From Vibrio cyclitrophicus (GTDB taxonomy: Bacteria > Pseudomonadota > Gammaproteobacteria > Enterobacterales > Vibrionaceae): DNA of 64,000 nucleotides. Location: NCBI RefSeq assembly GCF_024347435.1, contig NZ_AP025481.1:682001-746000 (forward strand), read 5' to 3'. Below the pieces are notes generated by a model. It saw only the letters and a program-made list of their open reading frames with translations, had not been told where the DNA came from and searched no databases. Shown here piece by piece: positions 19,254 to 29,030 of the stretch (its first letter is position 1; each line of letters opens with the position of its first letter). Position numbers and translations under genes: made by a program.

Positions 19254-19478
19254 TTGTCGCTATTCCTTTAGGTTTGGGTATCTGATGACACTCGTATATA
19301 TGAATAAATTAAACAGTGACCGAATTCAAATTTTTACTACTGTTAATCTAGCACTCATTATTAATGCAGAGTGAACGCTTAATGTTCGGTTAAAGAATGT
19401 TCGATTCTAAATTTTGTGACTGGACCACTCAACATAATCACACGATATATTGAGCCAAATGAAAAGAATATGGCCAGT

Positions 19479-19500
19479 TGATGCTCTTTAAAGAGCATCA
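19479..19500. promoter_or_regulatory. Perfect 22-bp palindrome between pxpA and galE
   Basis: The half-site TGATGCTCTTT is followed at once by its complement, with no spacer. There is no T tract, so it is more likely an operator or a cruciform than a terminator. It lies 86 bases before galE and 226 before pxpA. Apart from this I see no feature in the 332-base intergenic region. Confidence 0.5.
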
Positions 19501-19585
19501 ATGAAACTAGGCGTTTGTGAACTCACTGTAAGTTGTTGTATCATAAGTGATAGGTTGAATATTTTAATTAAAAGGTCTGCTAAAC

Positions 19586-20599
19586 ATGAATGTTTTAGTT
19601 ACAGGTGGCATGGGCTACATTGGTAGTCATACAAGTATCCAAATGATCAATGCAGGCATGACGCCTGTGCTTTTTGATAACTTGTACAACAGCAAACCAA
19701 GCGTTCTAGAACGTATCGAGAAAGTGTCTGGTGTTCGCCCTAACTTCATTGAAGGTGATATTCGCAATAAAGCGCTTTTAACTGAGACGATGAAACAACA
19801 CGACATCGAAGCAGTTATTCACTTTGCGGGTTTAAAAGCAGTTGGTGAATCAGTTGCTAAGCCTCTTGAATACTACGACAACAATGTTAATGGTACGTTA
19901 GTTCTTGTTGATGCGATGCGCGAGGCTAATGTTAAAACGTTGGTCTTTAGTTCGTCAGCGACCGTTTACGGTGATCCTGCAAGTGTACCAATTACTGAAG
20001 ACTTCCCAACAAGTGCGACTAACCCTTACGGGCGCAGTAAGCTAATGGTTGAAGAGTGCTTAACAGATTTCCAAAGTGCAAACCCAGATTGGAGCATCAC
20101 TTTGTTGCGTTACTTTAACCCTGTTGGTTCTCATCCCAGTGGTGAGTTAGGAGAAGATCCGCAAGGTATTCCAAACAACCTAATGCCATTCGTATCTCAA
20201 GTAGCTGTTGGCCGACGTGAATTCCTGTCTGTATTTGGTAGCGATTACCCAACAAAAGACGGTACTGGCGTACGTGATTACATCCACGTTATGGACCTGT
20301 CTGATGGGCACATTGCAGCACTGGAGAAAGTAGGGCGCAAAGATGGTCTTCATATCTACAATCTTGGTACGGGTAACGGTTCAAGTGTGTTAGACATGGT
20401 TAAAGCATTCGAACAAGCAAGCGGTAAAGAGATCCCTTACAAGCTAGTTGAACGCCGTCCTGGTGACATCGCAGAGTGTTGGGCAGATCCAGCTAAAGCT
20501 CAGAAAGAACTGGGCTGGAATGCAAGCCGCACATTGGCTGAAATGACCGAAGATACATGGCGCTGGCAGTCAACGAACCCGAATGGATTCCCTGGTTAA
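19586..20599 (+). CDS. galE: UDP-glucose 4-epimerase
   Basis: 337 residues, normal for GalE. It has the NAD-binding GGMGYIGSHT at the start, SSSATVYGDP and the catalytic YGRSK (YxxxK) near residue 148. It interconverts UDP-glucose and UDP-galactose for galactose use and for surface polysaccharides. No galT/galK is adjacent, so it is probably serving polysaccharide precursors. A strong terminator follows 30 bases after the stop. Confidence 0.95.
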   Translation: MNVLVTGGMGYIGSHTSIQMINAGMTPVLFDNLYNSKPSVLERIEKVSGVRPNFIEGDIRNKALLTETMKQHDIEAVIHFAGLKAVGESVAKPLEYYDNNVNGTLVLVDAMREANVKTLVFSSSATVYGDPASVPITEDFPTSATNPYGRSKLMVEECLTDFQSANPDWSITLLRYFNPVGSHPSGELGEDPQGIPNNLMPFVSQVAVGRREFLSVFGSDYPTKDGTGVRDYIHVMDLSDGHIAALEKVGRKDGLHIYNLGTGNGSSVLDMVKAFEQASGKEIPYKLVERRPGDIAECWADPAKAQKELGWNASRTLAEMTEDTWRWQSTNPNGFPG

Positions 20600-20628
20600 C
20601 CTAGTGGTTTCGTGAATGATTCAAAAAT

Positions 20629-20655
20629 TAAAAGATGCTTTCGGGCATCTTTTTT
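20629..20655 (+). terminator. Terminator of galE
   Basis: AAAGATGC-TTTCGG-GCATCTTT stem followed by TTTTT. Confidence 0.9.
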
Positions 20656-20713
20656 GATCTTAATCGAATAAAAAGTAAATTAGTGGTTAAAAAGTATCAT
20701 TCTGTATCCGCTG

Positions 20714-20722
20714 TGTTATTAT
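20714..20722 (+). promoter_or_regulatory. Extended -10 promoter for the 24-residue ORF
   Basis: TGTTATTAT fits the extended -10 form TGnTATAAT with one mismatch and lies about 45 bases before the ATG. No good -35 is seen at 17 bp, as is usual for extended -10 promoters. Confidence 0.4.
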
Positions 20723-20767
20723 GCTCGCGAATTATATGTTTAATGTTAATTTTCTTTGGAGTTAATC

Positions 20768-20842
20768 ATGGAACTAGGCCTAATCATCACTTTCATCGTT
20801 GCTGCTGCAGTAATGGTTAAAAAAGAGATGGCAGAGAAGTAA
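20768..20842 (+). CDS. 24-residue membrane peptide, undescribed
   Basis: ATG with TTTGGAG six to seven bases upstream opens a 24-codon frame: MELGLIITFIVAAAVMV, then KKEMAEK. A single hydrophobic helix with an acidic N end and a lysine-rich C end suggests an inner-membrane miniprotein with its tail in the cytoplasm. It has its own extended -10 promoter and its own terminator, which is strong context for a real gene. The function is unknown; miniproteins of this size often bind a larger membrane complex. It lies between galE and the heme receptor but is not in an operon with either. Confidence 0.65.
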   Translation: MELGLIITFIVAAAVMVKKEMAEK

Positions 20843-20888
20843 TTTCACTTATTACCTTTTTTATACAATTTTTTAGTGAAATAAATTA

Positions 20889-20914
20889 AAAGCCAGCAAT
20901 TAAGCTGGCTTTTT
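20889..20914. terminator. Bidirectional terminator
   Basis: AAAGCCAGC-aattaa-GCTGGCTTT with T runs on both sides. It serves the 24-residue ORF and, from the other side, the heme receptor gene. Confidence 0.88.
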
Positions 20915-20957
20915 AGTTTCTGCTGTATCAGATTCTGTCGTTAAGTTTTCTAACGAG

Positions 20958-23105
20958 TTAGAATTCGTATTTAGCTGAAATACCGTAGTTTCTTTCCGCT
21001 TGAGTGTTCTCTTTGTAAAGTTCATCATCACCGCGAATATCATTCCAACGGTAGTACTCTTCGTTAGTTAAGTTGAACACACCACCACGAATCGTCAGAT
21101 CCTTCATTGGTTTGTAGTAAGCTGTTAAATCAACAACTGTTGCGCTTGGAAGCTCAGCCTGGCCTGCGTTACCGCCACTTTCGTCATCGAAGTTGATGTC
21201 TGAACCAGATTTGTCAGCTGTGTAGTTTAACTTAACGCTAGTACCCCAATTTTGGTTTGGTGCATCATAGTTAAGACCTAACACCGCATTCCAAGGGTTA
21301 ACACTATTTAGTGCATTTCCGTTTCCGTCCTCACCCTCTGTGTATGAAGCTACGAAGTGAGTTGAAATACCCTTAGGCGCACCAACCAAGACATCCCAAA
21401 GTAACGTGTTCGAGAATTCAATCCCCTTTATCGTTGCCGAATCCAAGTTAACGTTAGAATAGTGCGTTGTTCCACCAACCTTTTTCGTAACCACTGTCTC
21501 GATAAAGTCATCGTAGTCACTGTAGTAGGCCGCGATTTCAGATGATGAAGCTTGAGTGTTGTGACGATAGCCTAGCTCGTATGAAATACTGGTTTCTGAT
21601 TTAAGATCTGGATTTGGATCATTTACGTACCCATGTCCAGGGTTATCATATGTATAGTAAAGTTCATCAAAAGAAGGGGCTCTAAAGCCTTGGCTAATTT
21701 GGCCAAAAATAGTGCCTGTATCTGTAAGTTTGTATGTTGAACCTAAACGACCAGTTACCGCAGAATCTGAGAAATCACTCAACGTCTCAGTGGTGTTGTT
21801 ACCAGGATCAGTTGAGAAATAGTCAAAGCGTACACCAGGGGTAACAATAAGTTTGTCATTCACTAAGCTAATTTCGTCTTGAATAAACAAGCCAAATTTT
21901 TGCTCCTTAGCATCTGGAGTATATACATAAAGTTGGTTATCAGTAGCAGGATCAGAGTTATACTCCATATTGGTGTTGCTGATGTCACTATGTGTATAAG
22001 TTGCACCATACACTAGGTAATGGTTATTAATTTCTTTATCTAACTGAGTCTCGATTTCAAGCTTATCTTCAGTGTACTCGTAGTCTTTTGTTTGTAAGTT
22101 GTCGTTGTTAGCTGGTACCCAAGGTGGCATACCTGGGCCTGCAGGTTTAAAGCGCTTAGTTACACCATTCTCTTCTTTGGAAATGTACGATACTTTACTC
22201 GTTACAGTATCGGCAATTGTGCCATCAGCGAACCAAATGTGCTTAATAGCGAATCGATTTTGCGTTGTGTCATCAGCACCTGTATAGCTATCGTAGCTTG
22301 AGTGGTAGATGTCAGAGTCTGAAGTATCTTTGATTAGCTCAGCTAAAAACTCGATACGATGACTTTCGTTTAACTGATATTGCAACTTAACCAAAAGATT
22401 ATCTGCTGAAGTATCTTGACCTTCTACAGCGTAGTTCTCTAAGTCGTTAGGGTTACGGAAGTTTTGCAACTCTTCACCATCTCGACGAGTGTAGGCTACC
22501 AATGTTTCTAGGTCATCGAATCGATTAGCTAATGCAACGTGCTCACTGAAAGAGTTATCTTCTGAAGAGTAAGACAGTTTCGCTTGACCGCCAAAGTCTT
22601 CTCCATCTTTTAAGAAATCAGATGGGTCTTTAGTTTCAAAGGCGACAACACCACCAATAGCGTCGCTTCCGTGTAAACTTGAAGCCGCACCTTTGATAAT
22701 TTCGACACTTTTCAGCATATCGGGATCGATTGAAATACCGCTAGAGTTAATAAATGCGTAAGGGCCACCATCAAATGAACCTGGTTGCGATGAGCCATCC
22801 ACTAAAATCTTTACGCGCTTACCTTCCATGCCACGAATGTTGATGGTTTGTGCACCTTGTCGAGAGCTCGAGTTCATCGTTACACCTGGAGTGTATTCGA
22901 AGATTTCGTTAACATTTTTTGCCATGTTCTCTTCGATTTGCTCATCGGAGATGACTGCAACAGAAGCCGCTGTATTGATAAGTGTTTGATTCGTGCGCGT
23001 CGAGGATACAACAACCTCATCAAATAGGGCATAATCTTCAGCAAAGGCTGACGTTGATGAAAGCGCTAAAACGATTGAAGCAGAGAGTAGGGATTGCTTA
23101 TACAT
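20958..23105 (-). CDS. TonB-dependent heme/hemoglobin receptor
   Basis: 715 residues. A signal peptide (cut after AFA near 22) precedes a plug domain (about 35-145, with VVSSTRTNQT near the TonB-box end) and a 22-strand barrel ending in YEF. FRAPSFDELYY and NPDLKSETS, the FRAP and NPDL motifs of heme receptors, are both present. It imports heme through the outer membrane with TonB energy. A Fur box at 23164-23190 sits in front of the start, so it should be repressed in iron-replete cells. HutA/HutR/HuvA are the closest named Vibrio receptors I know, but I cannot tell which. Confidence 0.9.
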   Translation of the reverse strand: MYKQSLLSASIVLALSSTSAFAEDYALFDEVVVSSTRTNQTLINTAASVAVISDEQIEENMAKNVNEIFEYTPGVTMNSSSRQGAQTINIRGMEGKRVKILVDGSSQPGSFDGGPYAFINSSGISIDPDMLKSVEIIKGAASSLHGSDAIGGVVAFETKDPSDFLKDGEDFGGQAKLSYSSEDNSFSEHVALANRFDDLETLVAYTRRDGEELQNFRNPNDLENYAVEGQDTSADNLLVKLQYQLNESHRIEFLAELIKDTSDSDIYHSSYDSYTGADDTTQNRFAIKHIWFADGTIADTVTSKVSYISKEENGVTKRFKPAGPGMPPWVPANNDNLQTKDYEYTEDKLEIETQLDKEINNHYLVYGATYTHSDISNTNMEYNSDPATDNQLYVYTPDAKEQKFGLFIQDEISLVNDKLIVTPGVRFDYFSTDPGNNTTETLSDFSDSAVTGRLGSTYKLTDTGTIFGQISQGFRAPSFDELYYTYDNPGHGYVNDPNPDLKSETSISYELGYRHNTQASSSEIAAYYSDYDDFIETVVTKKVGGTTHYSNVNLDSATIKGIEFSNTLLWDVLVGAPKGISTHFVASYTEGEDGNGNALNSVNPWNAVLGLNYDAPNQNWGTSVKLNYTADKSGSDINFDDESGGNAGQAELPSATVVDLTAYYKPMKDLTIRGGVFNLTNEEYYRWNDIRGDDELYKENTQAERNYGISAKYEF

Positions 23106-23163
23106 CTGATAGTTACCTTAGTTCCATAGTATTATCTTGATTTGCGAAGATGATATTGGATCC

Positions 23164-23190
23164 AAATGATAATTACTATTATTTGCATTT
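23164..23190 (-). promoter_or_regulatory. Fur box of the heme receptor gene
   Basis: ATGATAATTACTATTATTT is close to the 7-1-7 Fur consensus built from GATAAT units. It lies 59-85 bases upstream of the receptor start, and also upstream of the divergent LysR gene. Confidence 0.75.
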
Positions 23191-23327
23191 AATTAATTTT
23201 CAACTTTATCAACTAATTCATAATTAATGCTCTTAATCACTTGTATTAAAAAGACTTATTCAGTTCCATTCATTTTGTGAATGCTTCTGTTTTTGTGATG
23301 TAAATCTCAATTTATAGTAGGAAAGCT

Positions 23328-24215
23328 ATGCATAGCCCAATAACACTTGAAGCATTACACATACTAGATGCTATCGATCGTCGTGGAAGTTTCGCCGCAG
23401 CAGCGAATGAAATGGACCGAGCGCCATCGTCATTGAGTTACCAAATTCAGAAGTTGGAGCAAGATCTAGACATCATGATTTTTGATCGGTCTGGGCATCG
23501 TGCAAATTTCACGGAAGCGGGGCAGTTAATACTAGAACAAGGCAGGATAATTCTTGGTGCGACTGAACAACTCGTTAACGATGCGAGTATTCTTGCTAAT
23601 GGTTGGGAGCTAGATCTAACTATCGCCTTTGATGGTATTATTCCGATTAGTAATTTTTTCTCACTGGTTGATGAACTAGGTAAAATCAGTAAAACACGCG
23701 TTCGTTTACAAGAAGAAATCTTAGCTGGATGTTGGGAATCTCTGGCCGATGGCCGAGCTGACTTACTTGTGTGCCCAAAGCTTGATACGATTCCAAACGA
23801 CATTAAAAGTGACGTAATAGGTAAAATAGAAATGGTTTGGGTGGCAGCATCAAACCATTATGTTCACAAACGTTCTGGTGAGTTCGACCAGAAGGCCAGA
23901 GAAAGTTACAGGGTTATTGCAATTGCCGATACAGCACGCGATCAACCCGCACTAAGTATTAATATATTAGAAAAACAACCACGCTTAACCGTAACGAGTT
24001 TCCCAGCAAAAGTAGAAGCTCTAACAACAGGGTTAGGCATAGGCACTTTACCGAGTGTTATCGCGGAACCACTGATTGAATCTGGTGTGCTTCAGCGAAT
24101 TGTAGGAACGGAACCCCAAGCTATTGATATCGTCATGGCTTGGCGACGCAATAAAATGGGCGACGCCAAATCATGGTGTATTCAGCACATTAAAAAGACA
24201 TGGTCACTCAAGTAA
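23328..24215 (+). CDS. LysR-family transcriptional regulator
   Basis: 295 residues. The N-terminal winged helix (about 5-62) has LHILDAIDRRGSFAAAANEMDRAPSSLSY, the LysR helix-turn-helix, and a substrate-binding domain follows (about 90-290). The targets are unknown. It is divergent from the heme receptor and convergent with the acetyltransferase gene, with which it overlaps by 12 bases at the stops. The shared intergenic region raises the possibility of iron-linked expression but does not prove it. Confidence 0.9.
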   Translation: MHSPITLEALHILDAIDRRGSFAAAANEMDRAPSSLSYQIQKLEQDLDIMIFDRSGHRANFTEAGQLILEQGRIILGATEQLVNDASILANGWELDLTIAFDGIIPISNFFSLVDELGKISKTRVRLQEEILAGCWESLADGRADLLVCPKLDTIPNDIKSDVIGKIEMVWVAASNHYVHKRSGEFDQKARESYRVIAIADTARDQPALSINILEKQPRLTVTSFPAKVEALTTGLGIGTLPSVIAEPLIESGVLQRIVGTEPQAIDIVMAWRRNKMGDAKSWCIQHIKKTWSLK

Positions 24216-26894
24216 CGGCAACACCATATCCGCAGTACCGTCTTCAAAACTAATATCTAGCTCAAACCCCAACTTTTGAGCTAGTGTTAGCATGCCTCTG
24301 TTCGTTGGCATCGTCATCCCAGACATTTGCTTGGTCTGCTTTGCTCGGCAGTAGTCGATAACTTTAGTCAGAAGAATTCGACCTAATCCGACACCTTTCA
24401 GATCAGACCTAATTAATATCGCAAACTCTGCATCTGTGTTTTCTGGGTTAATTAGCGCTCTTGATACACCGATAATAGCCGGAACACCTTGTTCTTTGCG
24501 AACAACCACAAAAGCAATTTCTCTGTCGAAATCAATCTGAGTAAAATTAGCCAATGCCTCATGATTGAATTCACCCACATCACTAAAAAAACGCTTATAA
24601 AGATCTTCTTTCGATACTCTATTAATGAAGTCTGCGTGAAGTGGTTCATCTTCAGGGAGAATAGGGCGTAACAGCACCTCTGTGCCATCCTTGAGTTGAA
24701 TGTTTTCTTCGAGCTCTACAGGATAAGGACGTATTGCCAACCGTTCTTGAGGATCACCTTCATAAGCTTTCAAGATAATATCTGCGTCTAATATTGTGAA
24801 CTTGTCTCCATTGGCTAGTACTGGATGGATATCCAAATCATGTATTTCAGGGCAATCAACCACCATTTGAGATATACGAACCAGCAGTTCTGAGAGTCCC
24901 TCTATATCAATCGGATTAGGAAGCTTTTGCAGACGAATTTTGCCACTTTTTATTGCTCGAATGATTAGGTAACGAGCCAGTGTCATATTAAGTGGTGGAA
25001 ATGCAGCTGCCGCATCAATCGATTCATCCCACTCTGAACCTCCTTGACCAAGTAAAATAATAGGGCCAAAAGTCTCATCGGTCGTGACCTTTACACGTAG
25101 TTCTTGCCCGCCCGCGAGTTTCGCCATTCCTTGAATCAACAAACCATGTATATGCGCCGTAGGGTACGACAGCTGAGAACGATCAAGGATCGCTTGAGCA
25201 GCATTAGCCACTTCATTACTGTTTCGTAAGTTGAGCATTACACCTTGCACATCTGATTTATGCGCAATGTCTGGAGAACGAAGTTTAACGGCAACTGGGT
25301 AACCAATCGTTTCAGCAATGTGTACCGCTTCACTTGGGTCTGAAGCAATCCAAGTTGGTAAGACATCAAGATTGAAGTGTTTGAAAAACTGACTGTTTTG
25401 GTGAGTATCAAGACTAACTGTTTCTTTATCCAGTAGTTGTCGCTCTATCCAATTTCTCGCATCAGCTAAATCTTCAATATGAACTTTCTCAGCTGTGGTC
25501 GGTGTTTCCATCAATTGGCGTTGGTTACGTCTGTATTCGACCAAGTGCATGAAAGCAACGACTGAACTTTCTGGTGTTCGATACGTTGGAATCCCGGCTT
25601 CTGTAAAAAGTTTTCTTGCAGGCCTTGCTGTCAGCTCGCCCGACCAATTGGTTAGAATGTTAAATCGCTTATGTCGAGGGTGTTTTTTAATTGCTTTAAT
25701 AATTCGCTCAGCTGTCTGGGCTGAATGAGCAATCGCAGAAGGGCTGTGCATAATAAGAATTGCGTCAGCTTCATCCCCGTCGAGTAGTGCATTTAGTGTA
25801 TCGATATAACGCTGATCACCCGCATCACCAACAATATCAATCGGGTTGCTGTGTGACCAACTCGATGGCAAGACTTTGTTTAATTTTTCTAGTGTTTGTT
25901 CTGATAAATCAGCGAGTTTGCCGCCACGATCAAATAAAGTATCCACGGCCATAATTGCGGGGCCACCACCATTGGTAACAATAGCAAGACGCTCGCCACG
26001 TAAGGGCACCGAATGAGTCAGTGTTTCTACCGCGGCAAACAGCTCATGTAAGTTCTTAACTCGTAACATACCGCTACGTCGAATAGCTGAGTCATAGATA
26101 ATATCTAATGTGTCAGCACCACCAGTATGCGCTATGGCAGCGGCTCGACCTTTCGCTGTTCGACCTCCTTTCAACACCAGAATTCGTCGGTTACGAGATG
26201 CTGCACGCGCAGCCGAAATAAAGCGTCTTGCATCTTTAATGCTGTCAACATAAAGCAAGATGGCTTCAGTGTGAGAATCAGTACTGAGATAATCCAACAG
26301 TTCAGAGAACTCAATATCACTGCCGTTGCCGATCGAGATAAATGCAGAAAAACCGATTTCTTTGTCGTTCGCCCAATCGAGAATGGTGGTACAAACAGCG
26401 GCAGATTGAGAAACAAAAGCAATTTTACCGGGCAGCGCAGTCACGGGAGAGAAAGAGGCATTCAACTTTAACCACGGAACAATGATGCCAAGGCTATTTG
26501 GGCCAAGCACTCGGATGTTATGTTTTTTGGCTATAGTTAGGCATCGAGAATCAATTGTTTCGCCGTTGTCACTTATTTGGTGCATGTCTGATGACAGAAC
26601 GATCACGGAGGCAATGCCTTTCTCAGCTAACTCTTCAAAAATGGCAACATTTCGCATAGCATTAGTACATAAAACCGCGAGGTCAGGAACGATAGGAAGC
26701 GATAGAATGTTCTTGTAAGAAAGTACGCCAGCAACAGAGTCGTATTTTGGCGTAACAGGCATCACTGCACCTTTGAAATCCCCGTGTAATAGGTTGTTCA
26801 TAACGATATATCCCGCTCGTGTTTCTTGTTGGGAAGCACCAACAACGGCAATCGAACGGGGTTTAAGTAGGGGATCAAGATGATTCATAGACAT
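24204..26894 (-). CDS. pat: Protein lysine acetyltransferase Pat (acyl-CoA synthetase-like + GNAT)
   Basis: 896 residues with the architecture of E. coli PatZ/YfiQ. A CoA-binding domain (about 5-130, SIAVVGASQQETRAGY) precedes ligase-like domains (150-450), an ATP-grasp region (480-700) and a C-terminal GNAT domain (about 735-890) with the acetyl-CoA loop KGVGLGRILL. It acetylates lysines of central metabolic enzymes such as acetyl-CoA synthetase; the synthetase-like part is thought to be regulatory. It is a lone gene on the minus strand. Confidence 0.9.
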   Translation of the reverse strand: MSMNHLDPLLKPRSIAVVGASQQETRAGYIVMNNLLHGDFKGAVMPVTPKYDSVAGVLSYKNILSLPIVPDLAVLCTNAMRNVAIFEELAEKGIASVIVLSSDMHQISDNGETIDSRCLTIAKKHNIRVLGPNSLGIIVPWLKLNASFSPVTALPGKIAFVSQSAAVCTTILDWANDKEIGFSAFISIGNGSDIEFSELLDYLSTDSHTEAILLYVDSIKDARRFISAARAASRNRRILVLKGGRTAKGRAAAIAHTGGADTLDIIYDSAIRRSGMLRVKNLHELFAAVETLTHSVPLRGERLAIVTNGGGPAIMAVDTLFDRGGKLADLSEQTLEKLNKVLPSSWSHSNPIDIVGDAGDQRYIDTLNALLDGDEADAILIMHSPSAIAHSAQTAERIIKAIKKHPRHKRFNILTNWSGELTARPARKLFTEAGIPTYRTPESSVVAFMHLVEYRRNQRQLMETPTTAEKVHIEDLADARNWIERQLLDKETVSLDTHQNSQFFKHFNLDVLPTWIASDPSEAVHIAETIGYPVAVKLRSPDIAHKSDVQGVMLNLRNSNEVANAAQAILDRSQLSYPTAHIHGLLIQGMAKLAGGQELRVKVTTDETFGPIILLGQGGSEWDESIDAAAAFPPLNMTLARYLIIRAIKSGKIRLQKLPNPIDIEGLSELLVRISQMVVDCPEIHDLDIHPVLANGDKFTILDADIILKAYEGDPQERLAIRPYPVELEENIQLKDGTEVLLRPILPEDEPLHADFINRVSKEDLYKRFFSDVGEFNHEALANFTQIDFDREIAFVVVRKEQGVPAIIGVSRALINPENTDAEFAILIRSDLKGVGLGRILLTKVIDYCRAKQTKQMSGMTMPTNRGMLTLAQKLGFELDISFEDGTADMVLPLLE

Positions 26895-27104
26895 ATCCTA
26901 GCAATGCACGTAAGTTCATCGTAACTTACTTTCCCCTTGCGGGTTGATGGCAAATTCACCGAATTAAGATGAATAAGCAAACACTGCATAAAGTTTGTGA
27001 AATAGGTCACCCACTAATGGTGTATAATATCAAAGTTAACTTGATTCTAAACCGACGTATCGGCATGATTTATAGTAATTATTATTAAGGATATAGAGCT
27101 TTCC

Positions 27105-27668
27105 ATGAAAAAATTTGCAATTGTGACTTTGCCACTGCTCTTGGCTGCATGTGTATCAGACGATTACGTTACAAATGTAACTTCAGATAGCTATCAAGAA
27201 GAGTACAAAACTGCCAAAGTTGAAGCTCCAGTTGTATCTCAGTCTGAGCAAACAGGCGTTGTAGAAGAGAATGTCGTCAACGTTATTAAGTCAGAGCCTG
27301 TTGAACAAAAAGTGACTCAAACAACGAGAACTAAGCCAGTAGCAACAGTGACTGGTCCAACTCAGAAACAACAAGATATGAACCAGCGCTTTGGTTACAC
27401 GGTTCAAGTCGTTGCTGTTGGCAGCCAGAGCAAGGTCGACTCTTTCGTGAAAATGCTACCAACGACTTCACAACCCGTTTGGGAAAACTACAAAATGGTT
27501 AACGGTACTAAGTGGTTCACAGTTCTTTATGGTGACTACGCGACACGCTTAGAAGCTAAGAAAGCAATTTCGACCCTGCCAGCAACTTTCCAAAATCTGA
27601 AACCATTCGTTAAGAGCATTGATGACATCAAGAACTCTGAATACCCAACGCTTAACAAGTTAAACTAA
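27105..27668 (+). CDS. SPOR-domain lipoprotein
   Basis: 187 residues. The signal peptide ends in the lipobox LLAAC, so the mature protein is lipid-anchored at Cys16; Ser follows two residues on, favouring the outer membrane. A low-complexity, Val/Glu/Gln-rich linker (about 25-95) leads to a C-terminal SPOR domain starting FGYTVQVVAVGS, with KWFTVLYGDYATRLEAKKAI. SPOR domains bind denuded glycan strands at the septum. A TATAAT at 27023-27028 is a likely -10, though I found no convincing -35. A terminator follows the stop. Confidence 0.85.
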   Translation: MKKFAIVTLPLLLAACVSDDYVTNVTSDSYQEEYKTAKVEAPVVSQSEQTGVVEENVVNVIKSEPVEQKVTQTTRTKPVATVTGPTQKQQDMNQRFGYTVQVVAVGSQSKVDSFVKMLPTTSQPVWENYKMVNGTKWFTVLYGDYATRLEAKKAISTLPATFQNLKPFVKSIDDIKNSEYPTLNKLN

Positions 27669-27680
27669 GTTTTAATTCAG

Positions 27681-27713
27681 AAAGAGGGAGCAAATTGCTC
27701 CTTCTTTTTTTTT
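27681..27713 (+). terminator. Terminator of the SPOR lipoprotein gene
   Basis: AAGAGGGAGCA and TGCTCCTTCTT pair with one G-T, followed by nine T. Confidence 0.9.
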
Positions 27714-27848
27714 ATGACGAGCCGTTTTGTCTAATAGTTAATCGCTCGATCTTTAGATGGCGATTTTAGCTTTCAAAACACTGTACCTATTTCGACTTTT
27801 GTTTATCATTGAAGTCAGTATTCCTAGTTTCAAGGACCGAATTTACCC

Positions 27849-28844
27849 ATGAACACCACAAACATCCTTCTTCTTTGCGGCGGTGGATCTTCAGAGCATG
27901 AAGTGTCTTTAGTTTCAGCCAATTATCTTTTTGCACAGCTCGACAGCGTTGCTGATTTTAACGTTGTGAGAGTTGAAATTAAGAGTGAAGGTTGGTGTCT
28001 AGATTCTGGTGAATTAGTTTACCTTGATATTAACGATCAAACACTACGTGGCGATAACTTCGAGTCTAAAGTCGAATTCATTGTACCTTGTATTCACGGG
28101 TTTCCTGGCGAAACAGGTGACATCCAGTCATTGTTTGAAATGGCTAAGATTCCGTATCTAGGTTGTGGCTCTGAAGCGAGTAACAATAGCTTTAACAAGA
28201 TCACTTCAAAGCTTTGGTACGATGCACTTGGTATCCCAAACACACCTTACTTGTTCCTATCAGACAACACAGAACAAACACACGCACAAGCAACCCAAGC
28301 TTTTGAAACTTGGGGGAAAGTCTTCGTAAAAGCCGCTCGCCAAGGCTCTTCTGTTGGTTGTTACCAGGTAAATGAAGTTGAAGAACTGAGTGAAGCGATC
28401 GATAAGGCGTTTACCTTCTCAGATCAAGTACTTATTGAAAAGTCAGTCGTACCAAGAGAGCTAGAAGTTGCCGCATATGAAATCGATGGTGAGCTACACA
28501 TTAGTAAGCCAGGCGAAGTGATTGCACCAAATGGCGCATTCTACTCATATGAAGAGAAATACAGCGCAGACAGTCACTCAATCACTGAAGTGGAAGCAAG
28601 TAATCTAACGGATGAGCAGCGTGAATTGATTGCAGACAGTGCACGCAAAGTATTTACACAAATGAAGCTACGTCACTTGTCTCGTATTGATTTCTTCTTA
28701 ACGCAAGACAACGAGATCTACCTAAATGAAGTCAATACTTTCCCAGGTATGACGCCAATTTCTATGTTCCCTAAAATGGTTGAACACGATGGACATAAAT
28801 TTAGCCAGTTCTTAGAAAACTGCGTAAGAACCAGTCTTGCTTAG
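27849..28844 (+). CDS. ddl: D-alanine--D-alanine ligase
   Basis: 331 residues. LLLCGGGSSEHEVSLVSA at the start, ARQGSSVG (the ATP loop) near residue 165 and the metal-binding FFLTQDNEIYLNEVNTFPGMT near 275 are all standard Ddl motifs. It joins two D-alanines for peptidoglycan stem peptides. It is monocistronic and away from the mur/fts cluster, in the position of the chromosome II copy known from vibrios. A long hairpin follows the stop. Confidence 0.95.
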   Translation: MNTTNILLLCGGGSSEHEVSLVSANYLFAQLDSVADFNVVRVEIKSEGWCLDSGELVYLDINDQTLRGDNFESKVEFIVPCIHGFPGETGDIQSLFEMAKIPYLGCGSEASNNSFNKITSKLWYDALGIPNTPYLFLSDNTEQTHAQATQAFETWGKVFVKAARQGSSVGCYQVNEVEELSEAIDKAFTFSDQVLIEKSVVPRELEVAAYEIDGELHISKPGEVIAPNGAFYSYEEKYSADSHSITEVEASNLTDEQRELIADSARKVFTQMKLRHLSRIDFFLTQDNEIYLNEVNTFPGMTPISMFPKMVEHDGHKFSQFLENCVRTSLA

Positions 28845-28866
28845 TTCGCTTTATACCAAACGAATC

Positions 28867-28921
28867 TAAACGGTTATCTGCATAGTGCCTTGAGCTTGAT
28901 CAACAAGGTACTAGCCGTTTT
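28867..28921 (+). terminator. Long hairpin after ddl, possible terminator
   Basis: Outer arms AAACGG/CCGTTT enclose inner arms CCTTG/CAAGG, with a short T-rich tail. It is a weak terminator at best. Confidence 0.4.
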
Positions 28922-28982
28922 ATAACAAGTCATACCTTGGGTCACGCGATAATTTGATCGTTATGCGTTTGCTGATCTCGTT

Positions 28983-29030
28983 AGCGGTTGTACCTTTGCA
29001 TTATCAACTTATTGCCAAGGTACAATCGCT
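28983..29030. repeat. 18-bp inverted repeat across the recombinase stop codon
   Basis: Arms 28983-29000 and 29013-29030 match at 16 of 18 positions, with a 12-base spacer holding the TAA of the recombinase gene. No T tract follows, so it is not an obvious terminator. It could be a binding site for the adjacent tyrosine recombinase. Confidence 0.5.
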
